Shown: positions 8,720 through 17,562, numbered from the stretch's first letter. The stretch: DNA of 64,000 nucleotides from an uncultured Collinsella sp. (GCA_958370785.1 CATXKN010000003.1:124001-188000); one strand, 5' to 3'. Numbers and translations are program-made. Notes: a model not told the origin generated them from the sequence alone.

Positions 8720-9724
8720 ATGACTGTTACGTTCGAAGGTTACGAGCGCCGCGCTGACAAGATCAACAAGTGCCTCGCCGACAACGGCATCGCCTCCCTC
8801 GAGGAAGCTCTGCAGATCTGCACCGACAAGGGCTTCAACCCGCGTGAGATCGTCAACAACACCCAGTCCATCGCCTTCCAGAACGCTGAGTGGGCCTACA
8901 CCCTCGGCTGCGCTCTCGCTGTCAAGCGTGGCGCCAAGTCCGCTTCTGAGGCTGCTGCCATCATCGGCGAGGGCATCCAGGCCTTCACCGTTCCCGGCTC
9001 CGTCGCCGAGGACCGCAAGGTCGGTCTGGGCCACGGTAACCTGGGCGCTATGTTGCTCTCCGATGACACCGAGTGCTTCGCCTTCCTGGCCGGCCACGAG
9101 TCCTTCGCTGCCGCCGAGGGCGCTATCGGCCTGGCTCTGAACGCCAACAAGGCTCGCAAGAAGCCGCTGCGCGTTATCCTCAACGGTCTGGGCAAGGACG
9201 CCGCTCAGATCATCGCCCGCATCAACGGCTTCACCTACGTGAAGACCCAGTTCGACTACTTCACGGGCGAGCTCAAGGTCGTCGAGACCATCCCCTACTC
9301 CGATGGTCCCCGCGCTGCCGTTAACTGCTACGGCGCCGACGACGTCCGCGAGGGCGTTGCCATCATGTGGCACGAGAACGTCGACATCTCGATCACCGGC
9401 AACTCCACCAACCCCACGCGCTTCCAGCACCCCGTCGCTGGCACCTACAAGAAGGAGCGCCTCGAGGCTGGCAAGAAGTACTTCTCCGTCGCTTCTGGTG
9501 GCGGCACTGGCCGTACCCTGCACCCGGACAACATGGGCGCCGGCCCTGCCTCTTACGGCATGACCGACACCATGGGCCGTATGCACTCCGACGCCCAGTT
9601 CGCCGGTTCTTCCTCCGTGCCTGCGCACGTCGACATGATGGGTCTCATCGGCATGGGCAACAACCCCATGGTCGGTGCCACCGTCGCCTGCGCTGTCGCC
9701 GTCGAGGAGGCCCTCAAGGCCTAA
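8720..9724 (+). CDS. GGGtGRT family protein, function unknown
   Basis: The 334-residue product carries the family-naming motif GGGTGRT at 260-266 in a Gly-rich C-terminal third, with other conserved stretches such as GLGHGNLGAML (102-112) and LNGLGKDAAQ (154-163). There is no signal peptide or membrane segment. The gene sits 18 bases after the scaffold-like gene with a clear AGGGAGG site and ends in a terminator, so the two form a unit. Codon use is very even and highly biased, hinting at strong expression. The biochemical role of the family is, to my knowledge, not established. Confidence 0.9.
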   Translation: MTVTFEGYERRADKINKCLADNGIASLEEALQICTDKGFNPREIVNNTQSIAFQNAEWAYTLGCALAVKRGAKSASEAAAIIGEGIQAFTVPGSVAEDRKVGLGHGNLGAMLLSDDTECFAFLAGHESFAAAEGAIGLALNANKARKKPLRVILNGLGKDAAQIIARINGFTYVKTQFDYFTGELKVVETIPYSDGPRAAVNCYGADDVREGVAIMWHENVDISITGNSTNPTRFQHPVAGTYKKERLEAGKKYFSVASGGGTGRTLHPDNMGAGPASYGMTDTMGRMHSDAQFAGSSSVPAHVDMMGLIGMGNNPMVGATVACAVAVEEALKA

Positions 9725-9758
9725 TTGCGCCTGCGCGATGCTCATATAGTTGAGCTTT

Positions 9759-9794
9759 AGAGCCGCCACCTTTCGAGGTAGCGGCTCTTTTTTA
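9759..9794 (+). terminator. terminator after GGGtGRT gene
   Basis: AGAGCCGCCACCT pairs with AGGTAGCGGCTCT (one mismatch) around a TTCG tetraloop and is followed by six T residues. Confidence 0.92.
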
Positions 9795-10036
9795 TTCACG
9801 CTGCCATAAAGTAGTCCATCACCGGTATATCAGTTGCGGTGATATACGGACTGAATAATGCCTTCACATGCCAAAACAGTCCCTATTTCACCGCAACTTA
9901 TTGAGGGGAAGGGGGCAGAGCGATCGGACACTCTTGACGCCCACCTGCCATATTTGCCCTTTACCGAAACGTGAGTCCTTTGCAAGACATTTGCCGATCA
10001 GCCATGCGACAATGCGCCGGACGAGAAAGGAATCCG

Positions 10037-11563
10037 ATGGAATCGACTGATGTACTGGTAATTGGATCGGGCATTGCGGGCCTTTGCGCCGCCATAGAAG
10101 CAGCTCGTGCAGGCGCAACCGTTGCCATCGCAAGCGCCGGCAAGACCATGAGCGGATCGAGCTTTTTCCCGGGCACCTGGGGCCTCGGCCTTATTGGCCC
10201 CGTCGACGAAGACGACGAGCAGGACCTCATCGATACCATCCAGACCGTTGGCGGCGGCGCTGCCGACCCTACGCTCGTCCAGACGTTTGTCCACGGTATT
10301 CCTCAGGCCATCCAATGGCTCGAGCAGGATCTAGGTGTTGAGCTCCAGCGTCCGCAAAGTGCCGCGAGCGCCCAGCAAAAGCAATTTATCCCCTGCTTTG
10401 ACCATAAGACGCGTATGTGGCGCGGCCTCACCCGCAAGCCGCTTGAAGACGCGTGTACGGCCCAGATCGAGTTGCTCGGCATTCGCCTACTCCCCCGCCA
10501 CGAGCTTATAGACCTTGTTGAGGACTCGAACGGCAGGATCACCGGCGCCGTGCTCTACGACCGCGTAAACGAGCGTCTCGTACCTTTCGCAGCCAAGGCC
10601 ACTATCATCGCTGCGGGCGGCACGGGTGGCCTGTTCGATCGCAGCCTCACTTCCGCCGACGTGTTCAGCTCCTCACAGGCCATCGCGCTGGCGCACGGCG
10701 CATCGCTTACTAATATAGAGTTCATGCAGATGATGCCCGGCTTCATCGAGCCCAAGCACAACCTGGTCTTCAACGAGAAGACCTGGCGCTACGTCACATT
10801 TGACCAACCGGTCGATATCGCCGACGGCAAGCTGGACGACCTGCTCGATCAGCGCTCCGGATATGGTCCCTTCACGTCACGCTTGGCCTCCCGCGCCATC
10901 GATCTTGCCATCGATCAAGCGGGTGCCGAAGGCCTCGCGCTCCACTACGACTTCCCCCGCGAGAACGTCCCCGAGTTTGTGCAGACCTTTGCCACTTGGC
11001 TACAAGAGGAGCATAGCATCGCGCCGACCGACGAGATGCGCGTGGCGATGTATGCCCACGCCGCCAACGGCGGTATCAAGATCGACAAGACCGCGTACAC
11101 GGGCGTTGAGGGACTCTATGCTTGCGGCGAGGCGACAGGCGGTATGCACGGCGCCGACCGCATCGGCGGCCTGTCAAGCGCCAACGGCATCGTCTTTGGG
11201 CGCATCGCGGGCGCATCGGCAGCCCAGGCAGCGCAGAAAGAGCCTGAGGCAGCCCTGAAGGCGGATATCGCCCTCCCCCAGTACGGCATTGCCACAACAG
11301 ATGCCGAACGCCTGACGCACGGCCTCAAACACACGATGAGCACCTATTGCATGATCAACCGCACAGAGACGGGCCTATCCGAGGCACTGCACGAGCTTGA
11401 GGGCTTGAAGACGGAGGCAACGACCTTGAGCACGCAGAAAGTCCTGGACAGCGAAGTCGCAGCCCTCGCCCGCCTGCAATCGCAGATTCAACTAGCACAG
11501 GAAATGGTCAAAGCCATGCGTAAGCGAACCGAAAGTCTCGGATCGCACTATCGAGCAGACTAA
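10037..11563 (+). CDS. FAD-dependent oxidoreductase (NadB/FrdA-like)
   Basis: The 508-residue protein belongs to the succinate dehydrogenase/fumarate reductase/L-aspartate oxidase flavoprotein family. VIGSGIAGLCAA at about 8-19 is the dinucleotide-binding motif, HGADRIGGLSSANGIVFG near 375-395 is the second FAD-contact block, and the C-terminus ends RTESLGSHYRAD, the usual R-x-G-x-H-x-R-x-D type ending. The substrate loop that is typically QFHPT in fumarate reductases reads QMMPG, so the electron acceptor or substrate may differ. Start 10037 follows AAAGGA. It stands alone with its own hairpin; aspartate oxidase and a generic flavoprotein remain possible. Confidence 0.75.
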   Translation: MESTDVLVIGSGIAGLCAAIEAARAGATVAIASAGKTMSGSSFFPGTWGLGLIGPVDEDDEQDLIDTIQTVGGGAADPTLVQTFVHGIPQAIQWLEQDLGVELQRPQSAASAQQKQFIPCFDHKTRMWRGLTRKPLEDACTAQIELLGIRLLPRHELIDLVEDSNGRITGAVLYDRVNERLVPFAAKATIIAAGGTGGLFDRSLTSADVFSSSQAIALAHGASLTNIEFMQMMPGFIEPKHNLVFNEKTWRYVTFDQPVDIADGKLDDLLDQRSGYGPFTSRLASRAIDLAIDQAGAEGLALHYDFPRENVPEFVQTFATWLQEEHSIAPTDEMRVAMYAHAANGGIKIDKTAYTGVEGLYACGEATGGMHGADRIGGLSSANGIVFGRIAGASAAQAAQKEPEAALKADIALPQYGIATTDAERLTHGLKHTMSTYCMINRTETGLSEALHELEGLKTEATTLSTQKVLDSEVAALARLQSQIQLAQEMVKAMRKRTESLGSHYRAD

Positions 11564-11606
11564 GCTGAGCACCCATCTAGAGCAGAACACAACTAATCGA
11601 TATCTA

Positions 11607-11640
11607 TGGGCCCCGTGAGCTCAAAGCGACACGGGGCCCA
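11607..11640 (+). terminator. strong hairpin after FAD gene
   Basis: TGGGCCCCGTG and CACGGGGCCCA form a perfect 11-bp stem with a 12-base loop. There is no good T-tract on the plus strand, so termination efficiency is uncertain. Confidence 0.6.
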
Positions 11641-11724
11641 TTCGTGTCCGCGCGGGCAAATATACTCATTCTGAATACGGAGTCGGCATAGTCCACGTAG
11701 ACAAACGAACAGAAAGGAAGAGAT

Positions 11725-12585
11725 ATGGACAGCAGGGATATCGAGAAATGGCGTGTCGAACTTGACAGCTACGCCCATGTAGAAGACGGCGTTGAGTATT
11801 GGCTCGCACGCGATTTAATGGAACCCCTCGGATACACCCAATGGCGTAATTTTGAGACTGCGGTTAAGAGATCCATGGCATCGTGTGACACCAATAAAAT
11901 GCCTGTTGCCGCCCATTTTGCTGAGGCCAGCAAAATGGTAGATGCCGGCATCGCCAAACGAGCCGTAAAAGACTACAAGCTGACACGCTACGCATGCTAT
12001 TTAATCGCCCAAAACGGAGACCCAAACAAACCTGAAATCGCGCTCGCACAAGCGTACTTCGCCGTGCAGACACGCCGTCAGGAGCTCATAGAGCAGCGCT
12101 TCGCAGAGATTCAGCGCTTGCAGGCGCGCCACTCGCTATCCGATTCAGAAAAACAGCTCTAGGGCATTGCGTTCAAACGAGGCGTGGACTCCAAAGGATT
12201 CGCAATCATCAAGTCGAAGGGCGATGAGGCGTTATTCGGCGGCAGAAGCACGGCGGACATGAAGCGGCAGCTTGGTGTGCCCAAAAGCGCTGCATTGGCA
12301 GACAAGCTAGCCGATGTTCTCATCAAAGCAAAGGACCTCACGAACTCGATGACGGCCTTCAACGCCGAGGAACACGACCTGTACGGTCTGGACCAGATCA
12401 AGCAAGAGCACGTCGAGAACAACACAAGCGTACGTGGCAGCCTCATCGACCGTGGAATTGTCCCCGAGAATCTACCGCCTGCCGAGGATACAAAAAAGCT
12501 CGAACGTCGCGTGAAAGCAGACGAGAAAAAGCTCAAGGAGGACACAGACGGATTCACCGACCCCCAGGGCAGGCTCGACTTGTAA
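11725..12585 (+). pseudogene. dinD: dinD, interrupted by in-frame TAG
   Basis: Codons 1-145 and the following 141 codons lie in the same frame and together match DinD (DNA-damage-inducible protein D) along its length, with VEYWLARDLMEPLGY early and GVDSKGFAIIKSKGDEALF after the break. They are separated only by TAG at 12160-12162. The stop replaces what is usually a Ser or similar residue in the SEKKL-S-GI stretch, so a single base change (for example TCG to TAG) suffices. A GTG at 12184 could restart translation but has no good ribosome site. A start at 11725 follows GAAAGGAAGA. The gene is therefore a recent nonsense pseudogene, unless the stop is read through or is a sequencing error. Confidence 0.85.
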
Positions 12586-12627
12586 AGCGTCTGTACCCTT
12601 TCGGGTTCGACCCCATGCGAGGTCAAC

Positions 12628-12659
12628 AAAAAAAGCGACCAGCAGAAGCCAGTCGCTTT
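12628..12659 (-). terminator. terminator beyond truncated tRNA-Lys copy
   Basis: On the minus strand AAAGCGAC pairs with GTCGCTTT and is followed by a run of T. It lies just past the truncated tRNA 3' end. Confidence 0.75.
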
Positions 12660-12804
12660 AACATGCTTTGGTGGGCCGTCAGGGGGTCAGCCTGCTTCGC
12701 AGGCGGCCGCTGCGGCACTTCGCGCCTTGCGCGCTGCGCTGGTAAATGCTTACGCATTTCCTCAGCTCCGCGCCCTTTCGGGCTCGACCCCATGCATGGT
12801 CAAC

Positions 12805-12836
12805 AAAAAAGACGGCCAACTTACGCTGACCGTCTT
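12805..12836 (-). terminator. terminator of the tRNA cluster
   Basis: On the minus strand AAGACGG pairs with CCGTCTT, followed by six T residues, just beyond the 3' end of the last intact tRNA-Lys. Confidence 0.85.
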
Positions 12837-12845
12837 AACATGCTT

Positions 12846-12921
12846 TGGTGGGCCGTCAGGGGGTCGAACCCTGGACCTTGGGATTAAGAGTCCCCTGCTC
12901 TACCAACTGAGCTAACGACCC
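12846..12921 (-). tRNA. tRNA-Lys (CTT)
   Basis: The minus strand reads GGGTCGTTAGCTCAGTTGG at the 5' end; the anticodon loop CTCTTAA gives CTT (Lys). The T-arm GGGTTCGACCCCC, the acceptor strand ACGGCCC, discriminator A and an encoded CCA are present (76 nt). It is almost identical to the next tRNA. Confidence 0.97.
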
Positions 12922-12964
12922 AAAGCTAAAGTCCGTTGTGGCGGACTTTAGAGGAGATATCGTG

Positions 12965-13040
12965 TGGTGGGCCGTCAGGGGGTCGAACCCTGGACCTTGG
13001 GATTAAGAGTCCCCTGCTCTACCAACTGAGCTAACGACCC
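12965..13040 (-). tRNA. tRNA-Lys (CTT), second copy
   Basis: This is the same 76-nt tRNA-Lys(CTT) sequence with encoded CCA, 43 bases upstream (on the minus strand) of the first copy. Tandem duplication is the simplest explanation. Confidence 0.97.
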
Positions 13041-13062
13041 GATATCAACACGAAGCAAGAAC

Positions 13063-13140
13063 TGGGGTGGGTAAAGGGACTCGAACCCTCGACCTACGGG
13101 ACCACAACCCGTCGCTCTAGCCAACTGAGCTACACCCACC
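13063..13140 (-). tRNA. tRNA-His (GTG)
   Basis: The minus strand starts GGTGGGTGTAGCTC, including the extra G at -1 that pairs with C73, a hallmark of tRNA-His. The anticodon loop contains TTGTGGT (GTG). CCA is encoded. It is the first gene of the His-Lys-Lys transcription unit. Confidence 0.97.
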
Positions 13141-13166
13141 GTGTCCTGTGCGCTTCGCGCTCGACT

Positions 13167-13195
13167 ATTATTGCAAGGAACGCCACGCGATGCAA
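13167..13195 (-). promoter_or_regulatory. promoter of tRNA cluster
   Basis: On the minus strand, TTGCAT (13195-13190) and AATAAT (13172-13167) are spaced by 17 bases, placing the start about 20 bases before tRNA-His. Confidence 0.8.
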
Positions 13196-13305
13196 GCCCC
13201 AATTTTCAAGAATTTTGAAAAGAGTTTTTCGAGCGCGTTTCGAGCAATTCCCACCGGTTTCATAGGAGTAAACTTGCCCCACTGCAAATGCTCGAAAGGA
13301 CCAGC

Positions 13306-14487
13306 ATGAAAGAACTCTCCAACCGTACGGCGAGATTTACCGATTCGGTCATCCGCCGCATGACGCGCATCTCCAATAAGTATGGCGCCGTCAACCTCTC
13401 GCAGGGCTTCCCTGACTTCGATCCTCCGGCGCAGCTGCTCGAGAGCCTCAGCGCCATCGCGACCGACCCCAAGCCGCTCTATCACCAGTACTCCATCACT
13501 TGGGGTTCCCAGGCCATGCGCGAGGCGCTCGCGGCCAAGCAGGAGCACTTTATGGGCATGCCGATCAACCCCAACGAGAACATCGTACTCACCTGCGGCT
13601 CCACCGAGGCCATGATGGCCGCCATGATGACGGTTACGAACCCCGGAGACAAGGTCGTCATCTTCTCGCCGTTCTACGAGAACTACGGCGCCGACACGAT
13701 CCTCTCGGGCGCTGAGCCTATCTATGTGCCGCTCAACCCGCCCACGTTCGACTTCGATCGCGAAGTCCTCGAGGCGGCCTTCCGCGACAACGAACCCAAG
13801 GCCATCGTCCTGTGCAACCCTTCCAACCCTTGCGGCAAGGTCTTCACGCGCGAGGAGCTCACTTTTATTGCCGACCTGTGCAAAAAGTACGACGCCTACT
13901 GCATCACCGACGAGGTCTACGAGCACATCGTCTACGCGCCCCACGAGCATGTCTATATGGCCACGCTGCCCGGCATGTTCGAGCGCACCATCAGCTGCAG
14001 CTCGCTGTCCAAGACCTACTCCATCACCGGTTGGCGCCTGGGCTACACCATCGCCCCGGCCGAGATTACCGAGCGCATCAAGAAGGTCCACGACTTCCTC
14101 ACGGTAGGCGCCGCCGCTCCCCTGCAGGAGGCCGTCGTCACCGCGCTCAACTTCGACGACAGCTATTACGATGAGGTCCTCGAGCTCTATACCGCCAAGC
14201 GCGACCTGTTCTGCCAAGGGCTCGACAGTATCGGTCTTGAGCATAACGTGCCGCCGGGCGCCTACTACGTCATGATGGACATCTCTGAGTTTGGCTATGA
14301 CAGTGACCTCGACTTCTGCGAGGATCTCGCCTCCAAGGTTGGCGTGGGCGCCGTGCCCGGCTCGAGCTTCTTCCGCGAGCCCGTCAACCACCTGATTCGT
14401 TTCCACTTCGCCAAGCGAGACGAGACGCTTAACGCAGCACTGGAGAACCTCAAGTCGCTACGTGATAAAATCAAGCCGCGCGGGTAA
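13306..14487 (+). CDS. class I/II PLP aminotransferase
   Basis: This 393-residue fold-type I aminotransferase has VNLSQGFPDFDPP near the N-terminus, LCNPSNPCGKV for cofactor and substrate binding, ITDEVYEHIVY with the PLP Asp and Tyr, and SLSKTYSITGWRLGY with the Schiff-base lysine. The GFPDF start resembles the kynurenine/methionine aminotransferase (YbdL/KAT) group, but substrate cannot be fixed from sequence. Start 13306 follows CGAAAGGA. It is a single-gene unit with its own terminator, divergent from the tRNA cluster. Confidence 0.9.
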   Translation: MKELSNRTARFTDSVIRRMTRISNKYGAVNLSQGFPDFDPPAQLLESLSAIATDPKPLYHQYSITWGSQAMREALAAKQEHFMGMPINPNENIVLTCGSTEAMMAAMMTVTNPGDKVVIFSPFYENYGADTILSGAEPIYVPLNPPTFDFDREVLEAAFRDNEPKAIVLCNPSNPCGKVFTREELTFIADLCKKYDAYCITDEVYEHIVYAPHEHVYMATLPGMFERTISCSSLSKTYSITGWRLGYTIAPAEITERIKKVHDFLTVGAAAPLQEAVVTALNFDDSYYDEVLELYTAKRDLFCQGLDSIGLEHNVPPGAYYVMMDISEFGYDSDLDFCEDLASKVGVGAVPGSSFFREPVNHLIRFHFAKRDETLNAALENLKSLRDKIKPRG

Positions 14488-14515
14488 GGACGGCCCGGCA
14501 ACTAAAGCAACCAAA

Positions 14516-14555
14516 GAAGCCCCGCACTGCCCGCCGCGTTGCAGGGCTTCTTTTT
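14516..14555 (+). terminator. terminator after aminotransferase
   Basis: GAAGCCC-C-GCA pairs with TGC-A-GGGCTTC and is followed by TTTTT. Confidence 0.85.
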
Positions 14556-14628
14556 ATAGCGCTTTCTTAAATGGTTTAGAGCTCTATACTTTAGTCACGG
14601 AGCAACTCGTCCCAGAGAGAGGAATACT

Positions 14629-15522
14629 ATGGCAGAGCAGCAGCTTATCGGAGCGCTCGAGGCCGGCGGCACCAAGATGGTGTGCGCCACGGGCTATGCG
14701 GACGGTACGGTCCTGGAGCGCGAGCAAATTGCGACCACGACCCCGCAGGAGACCGTCGAGGCCGTCAACGCATGGTTTGCCGACAAGGGCATCGCCGCCC
14801 TGGGCATCGGCGCCTTTGGCCCCACCGCGGTCAACCCCGCCTCGCCCCAGTACGGCAAGATCCTGGAGACGCCCAAGACCGCATGGCGTTACTTTGACCT
14901 ACTGGGCACCATCCAAAACGAGCTCAAGGTCCCCTGCGGCTACGATACCGACGTCAACGTCGCCTGCTTGGGCGAGGTCACCTTTGGTTGCGCTCAGGGC
15001 CTCACCGACGTTGTCTACCTGACCATCGGCACCGGTGTGGGCGCTGGCGTGCTCTCGGGCGGTCAGCTCGTGCATGGCATGATGCATCCCGAGGCCGGCC
15101 ACATCCTGGTCACGCGCGACCCGCGCGACACCATTGGCGAGCATAGCGCCTGCCCCTTCCACGACAACTGCCTCGAGGGCCTCATCGCCGGTCCCGGCGT
15201 TAAAAAGCGCTGGGACGGCAAGAGCGCCGGAGACATGGCCGACGACCCGGAGGCCATGGACCTGCTCGCAGGCTATCTGGCGCAGGCGCTCATGACCCAC
15301 ACGCTGTGCTATGCCCCGCAGAAGATCATCATCGGCGGTGGCGTTGCCGATCACACCCCTATCGTGCCGCTCGCCCGCAAAAAGTGCGCCGAGATGCTCA
15401 ACGGCTACATCGTCACGCCCGAGGTCAACGATATCGACACCTACATTGTCAACAATAGCCTCGAGGGCAAGCAGGGCATCATGGGCTGCTTGGCCCTGGG
15501 TTCCGCCGCGCTTCAGCAGTAG
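14629..15522 (+). CDS. ROK-family sugar kinase, fructokinase-like
   Basis: A 297-residue ROK kinase that would phosphorylate a hexose with ATP. The N-terminal ALEAGGTKMVCA holds the phosphate-binding loop, YLTIGTGVGAGVL is the central ATPase motif, and PEAGHILV with HSACPFHDNCLEGL carries the His/Cys zinc site of the fructokinase (ScrK/GmuE) branch. GPGVKKRW and IIIGGGVADH are further family landmarks. A GAGAGAGGA site supports the ATG at 14629. No transporter or regulator is adjacent, so the sugar is inferred as fructose with limited certainty. Confidence 0.88.
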   Translation: MAEQQLIGALEAGGTKMVCATGYADGTVLEREQIATTTPQETVEAVNAWFADKGIAALGIGAFGPTAVNPASPQYGKILETPKTAWRYFDLLGTIQNELKVPCGYDTDVNVACLGEVTFGCAQGLTDVVYLTIGTGVGAGVLSGGQLVHGMMHPEAGHILVTRDPRDTIGEHSACPFHDNCLEGLIAGPGVKKRWDGKSAGDMADDPEAMDLLAGYLAQALMTHTLCYAPQKIIIGGGVADHTPIVPLARKKCAEMLNGYIVTPEVNDIDTYIVNNSLEGKQGIMGCLALGSAALQQ

Positions 15523-15606
15523 GCGCGCCAAAGGGGCGCCGCAACGTACAGCAATCCCATCCTATGGGATAACGCCGCCAAGCCCCGCATAAGCCCCCAA
15601 ACAAAG

Positions 15607-15650
15607 AAAGGCCGCCTAGGACCAAGCAATGTGTCCTAGGCGGCCTTTTT
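15607..15650. terminator. bidirectional terminator between ROK kinase and VanZ genes
   Basis: AAAGGCCGCCTAGGAC and GTCCTAGGCGGCCTTT form a perfect 16-bp stem with T-tracts on both sides. The minus-strand vanZ-like stop codon lies inside the stem at 15636-15638. Confidence 0.92.
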
Positions 15651-16085
15651 GGCACACATGAGCGATCGTAGAAGATATCGAAGCACAACGCCCGTCATCG
15701 CCCCGGAGCAGTCAATCATCACGTCGGTGATCATGCCGGCGCGACCGGGCACAAAGAGCTGAATCGTCTCGTCAATCGAGGGGATCAGCAGTAGGAAAAC
15801 CGCCGTGGGAAGCAGCACGTCAAAGGTGCGACGGCCCTCGATATCGAAAGCGTGCGTCGCCAGAATGCCGAGCACCATGTGCTCGGTAAAATGCGCGCAC
15901 TTGCGAACGACGAAGTTGGTCACCCACTCATACGGAAGCCCCATGCCGTGCAGAAAGCCGCGAACGGCCTCCATAATCGACAAGCTCAATGAACCGGATC
16001 CCGTGCCGGGAACCATCGAATTGCCCCAGATGAGCAGCACCATCAGGCAGGTCGCGACCGCCCATTTTCGATCGAGTTTAAGCAT
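15636..16085 (-). CDS. VanZ-like membrane protein
   Basis: The 149-residue protein has three or four hydrophobic segments and the VanZ-family motifs KCAHFTEHMVLG (the usual R/K-x-x-H-x-x-E-Y/H helix) and SIDETIQLFVPGRAGMITDVMID, with the conserved Asp-Glu and D-x-x-x-D/N. VanZ-like proteins are of unknown function outside teicoplanin resistance. ATG 16085 is chosen because the upstream gene stops at 16093, leaving a 7-base gap; further upstream Met codons would overlap it. It is likely co-transcribed with the preceding membrane protein. Confidence 0.85.
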   Translation of the reverse strand: MLKLDRKWAVATCLMVLLIWGNSMVPGTGSGSLSLSIMEAVRGFLHGMGLPYEWVTNFVVRKCAHFTEHMVLGILATHAFDIEGRRTFDVLLPTAVFLLLIPSIDETIQLFVPGRAGMITDVMIDCSGAMTGVVLRYLLRSLMCAKKAA

Positions 16086-16092
16086 GCAGAAG

Positions 16093-17562
16093 TTATGCCT
16101 CCGCACAGAGCGGCTCAAAGCTGGCGGTGCCGCCCTCGATAACACTCAGATAGGCACGGCCCGTGCGCCTCACCGCTGCAGACTGCAGGCGGTCGATCTC
16201 CTCCTCGAGAATCTGATTGACGCGCTCGTGACGACGGTTCTCCATGATGCCAGCAGCGATGGCCTCGGCACGCTCGATGCCTTCGCGCGAGATGCGGGCG
16301 GTATCCTCGGGGAACACGGCGCTGTGGCGGCCAACGTAAGCGGGGGCAACGGGCTGAGGAGCAGGTGTAAACACCGGAGCGGCAACGGGAGCAGGCTCGA
16401 CGGCCTCGTCCAAAATTGCGGCAGCGGCTGCCCACATGCCCTCGTGGCCCGAATAATCGGCCATGGGGACGTCTTCCTCGGAAGTCGCATCAACAGGCTC
16501 GTCAACTGCGACGGACCGGGACGCGGAGGCCGGGACATCAACCGGGGCAGCGACCACATACGGCATGTCGTTCGAGATGACCGGCTCGTCAAGGTCATCG
16601 AGGTCGATAGCCGCAGCAGAGGCGTCGCTGATGATCGGCATGTTGGCAAGGTTCGCGTTGTACGGCACCGCCTCCGCCGCCTGCTGCTGTGCAGGGGCGC
16701 CCCACAGCGAGCTTTCGGCAGCGCGGCGGGCGGCAATAGTCTCCTCGTCGACGGCAAGCGGTTCGTCGGCGTAGGGGTCAACGGCGGTGGCGGCGGCCGG
16801 AGTCACGGGCACGGCAGTGTCATACGTAACGGATTGAGCCGTGGCGGCGTTGTTGGCGGCGTTAGCCACGAGCGCCACAAAGGCGGCCGTGCTGCCCGCA
16901 GGGGCGGCATGAGAGCCCGAGACGGCGCGCGCAGCGGCAGCGATGTCATCGCGGTTATAGGAGCCGGTCTTACCGCCGTAGGTAAGCTCGTCGATGGCGA
17001 CCTGGTACACATCGCGTGAGCGCGCAGGATCGCAGCTGACCGGCGAATCGTCGTCGAGCATGCTATCGATCATGGACCAGGCGTCGGCCTCGCTCATGGC
17101 GTCTGCGGCGCGGGCGATGGTGGGGACGCCATCGTCGGCACGGCGGCGCTGGAAGGCACCGGTCAGGCCGGAGAAAACCGAAGAGGGCTGCGCGGCGTTT
17201 GCCTGCACGGCAGGAGCCGCAGTAGCAACACCCTGAGGGGCAGCCCACTGCTGTTGGGCGGACATCGAGGCAGTCTGGAACTCATTTTGATGCTGGTTGA
17301 CGTTCGCGGCGCCACCCATGGCGTCGGGCTGGAACAGGCGCTCGGCATGCTGCGCGCGATATTCAGAAATGCCGAGCGAGGCGGCATAGATACCCACGCC
17401 CGCCACCGCACCCACGGCAAAGGGAACAGCGCCCGCGACGACCGTCTCGTTCACCGACGAAAACGGCAGCGTGGCAGCATACATCACCACGGGAGCGGCA
17501 AGGCCGATTCCGCAGGAAAGTCCAGCAAGGACTGCTCGTTGTGTTGCATCAGAAGAAGCCAT
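16093..17562 (-). CDS. membrane-anchored low-complexity protein
   Basis: The 489-residue protein starts with two hydrophobic segments at about 9-30 and 36-62, separated by a short loop, followed by a long Ala/Pro/Glu/Asp-rich cytoplasmic part. Two islands look conserved rather than disordered: a block around SMIDSMLDDDSPVSC and DVYQVAIDELTYGG, and a C-terminal helix that includes RHERVNQILEEEIDRL and RAYLSVIEGG. I do not recognise the family. GGGGAGAG supports ATG 17562. It probably forms an operon with the VanZ-like gene. Confidence 0.75.
   Translation of the reverse strand: MASSDATQRAVLAGLSCGIGLAAPVVMYAATLPFSSVNETVVAGAVPFAVGAVAGVGIYAASLGISEYRAQHAERLFQPDAMGGAANVNQHQNEFQTASMSAQQQWAAPQGVATAAPAVQANAAQPSSVFSGLTGAFQRRRADDGVPTIARAADAMSEADAWSMIDSMLDDDSPVSCDPARSRDVYQVAIDELTYGGKTGSYNRDDIAAAARAVSGSHAAPAGSTAAFVALVANAANNAATAQSVTYDTAVPVTPAAATAVDPYADEPLAVDEETIAARRAAESSLWGAPAQQQAAEAVPYNANLANMPIISDASAAAIDLDDLDEPVISNDMPYVVAAPVDVPASASRSVAVDEPVDATSEEDVPMADYSGHEGMWAAAAAILDEAVEPAPVAAPVFTPAPQPVAPAYVGRHSAVFPEDTARISREGIERAEAIAAGIMENRRHERVNQILEEEIDRLQSAAVRRTGRAYLSVIEGGTASFEPLCAEA

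Larger units (their letters stand above)
12597..12865. repeat. duplicated tRNA-Lys 3' end and terminator
   Basis: Two modules share the same order: CCCTTTCGGG, TCGACCCCATGC, GGTCAACAAAAAA, a terminator hairpin, then ACATGCTTTGGTGGGCCGTC and GGGGGTC, which is the 3' end of tRNA-Lys with CCA. Module 1 (12597-12687) stops after this 3' end, and unrelated G/C-rich sequence follows. Module 2 (12775-12865) continues into a complete tRNA-Lys. The left copy looks like the att-type footprint of an element once integrated in a tRNA gene, or like a collapsed third tRNA. Confidence 0.7.

Noticed and set aside
11650..11725. SOS (LexA) box before dinD
   Set aside because: Only a half-site CGAAC is present near 11703; no matching GTTCG half at the required spacing.
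12160..12162. Recoded amber codon (for example pyrrolysine) in dinD
   Set aside because: No pyl genes or recoding elements are visible, and a single substitution in a non-essential gene is a simpler explanation.
12597..13140. Possible CRISPR-like direct repeats
   Set aside because: The repeats are tRNA genes and their terminators, not evenly spaced short repeats with unique spacers.
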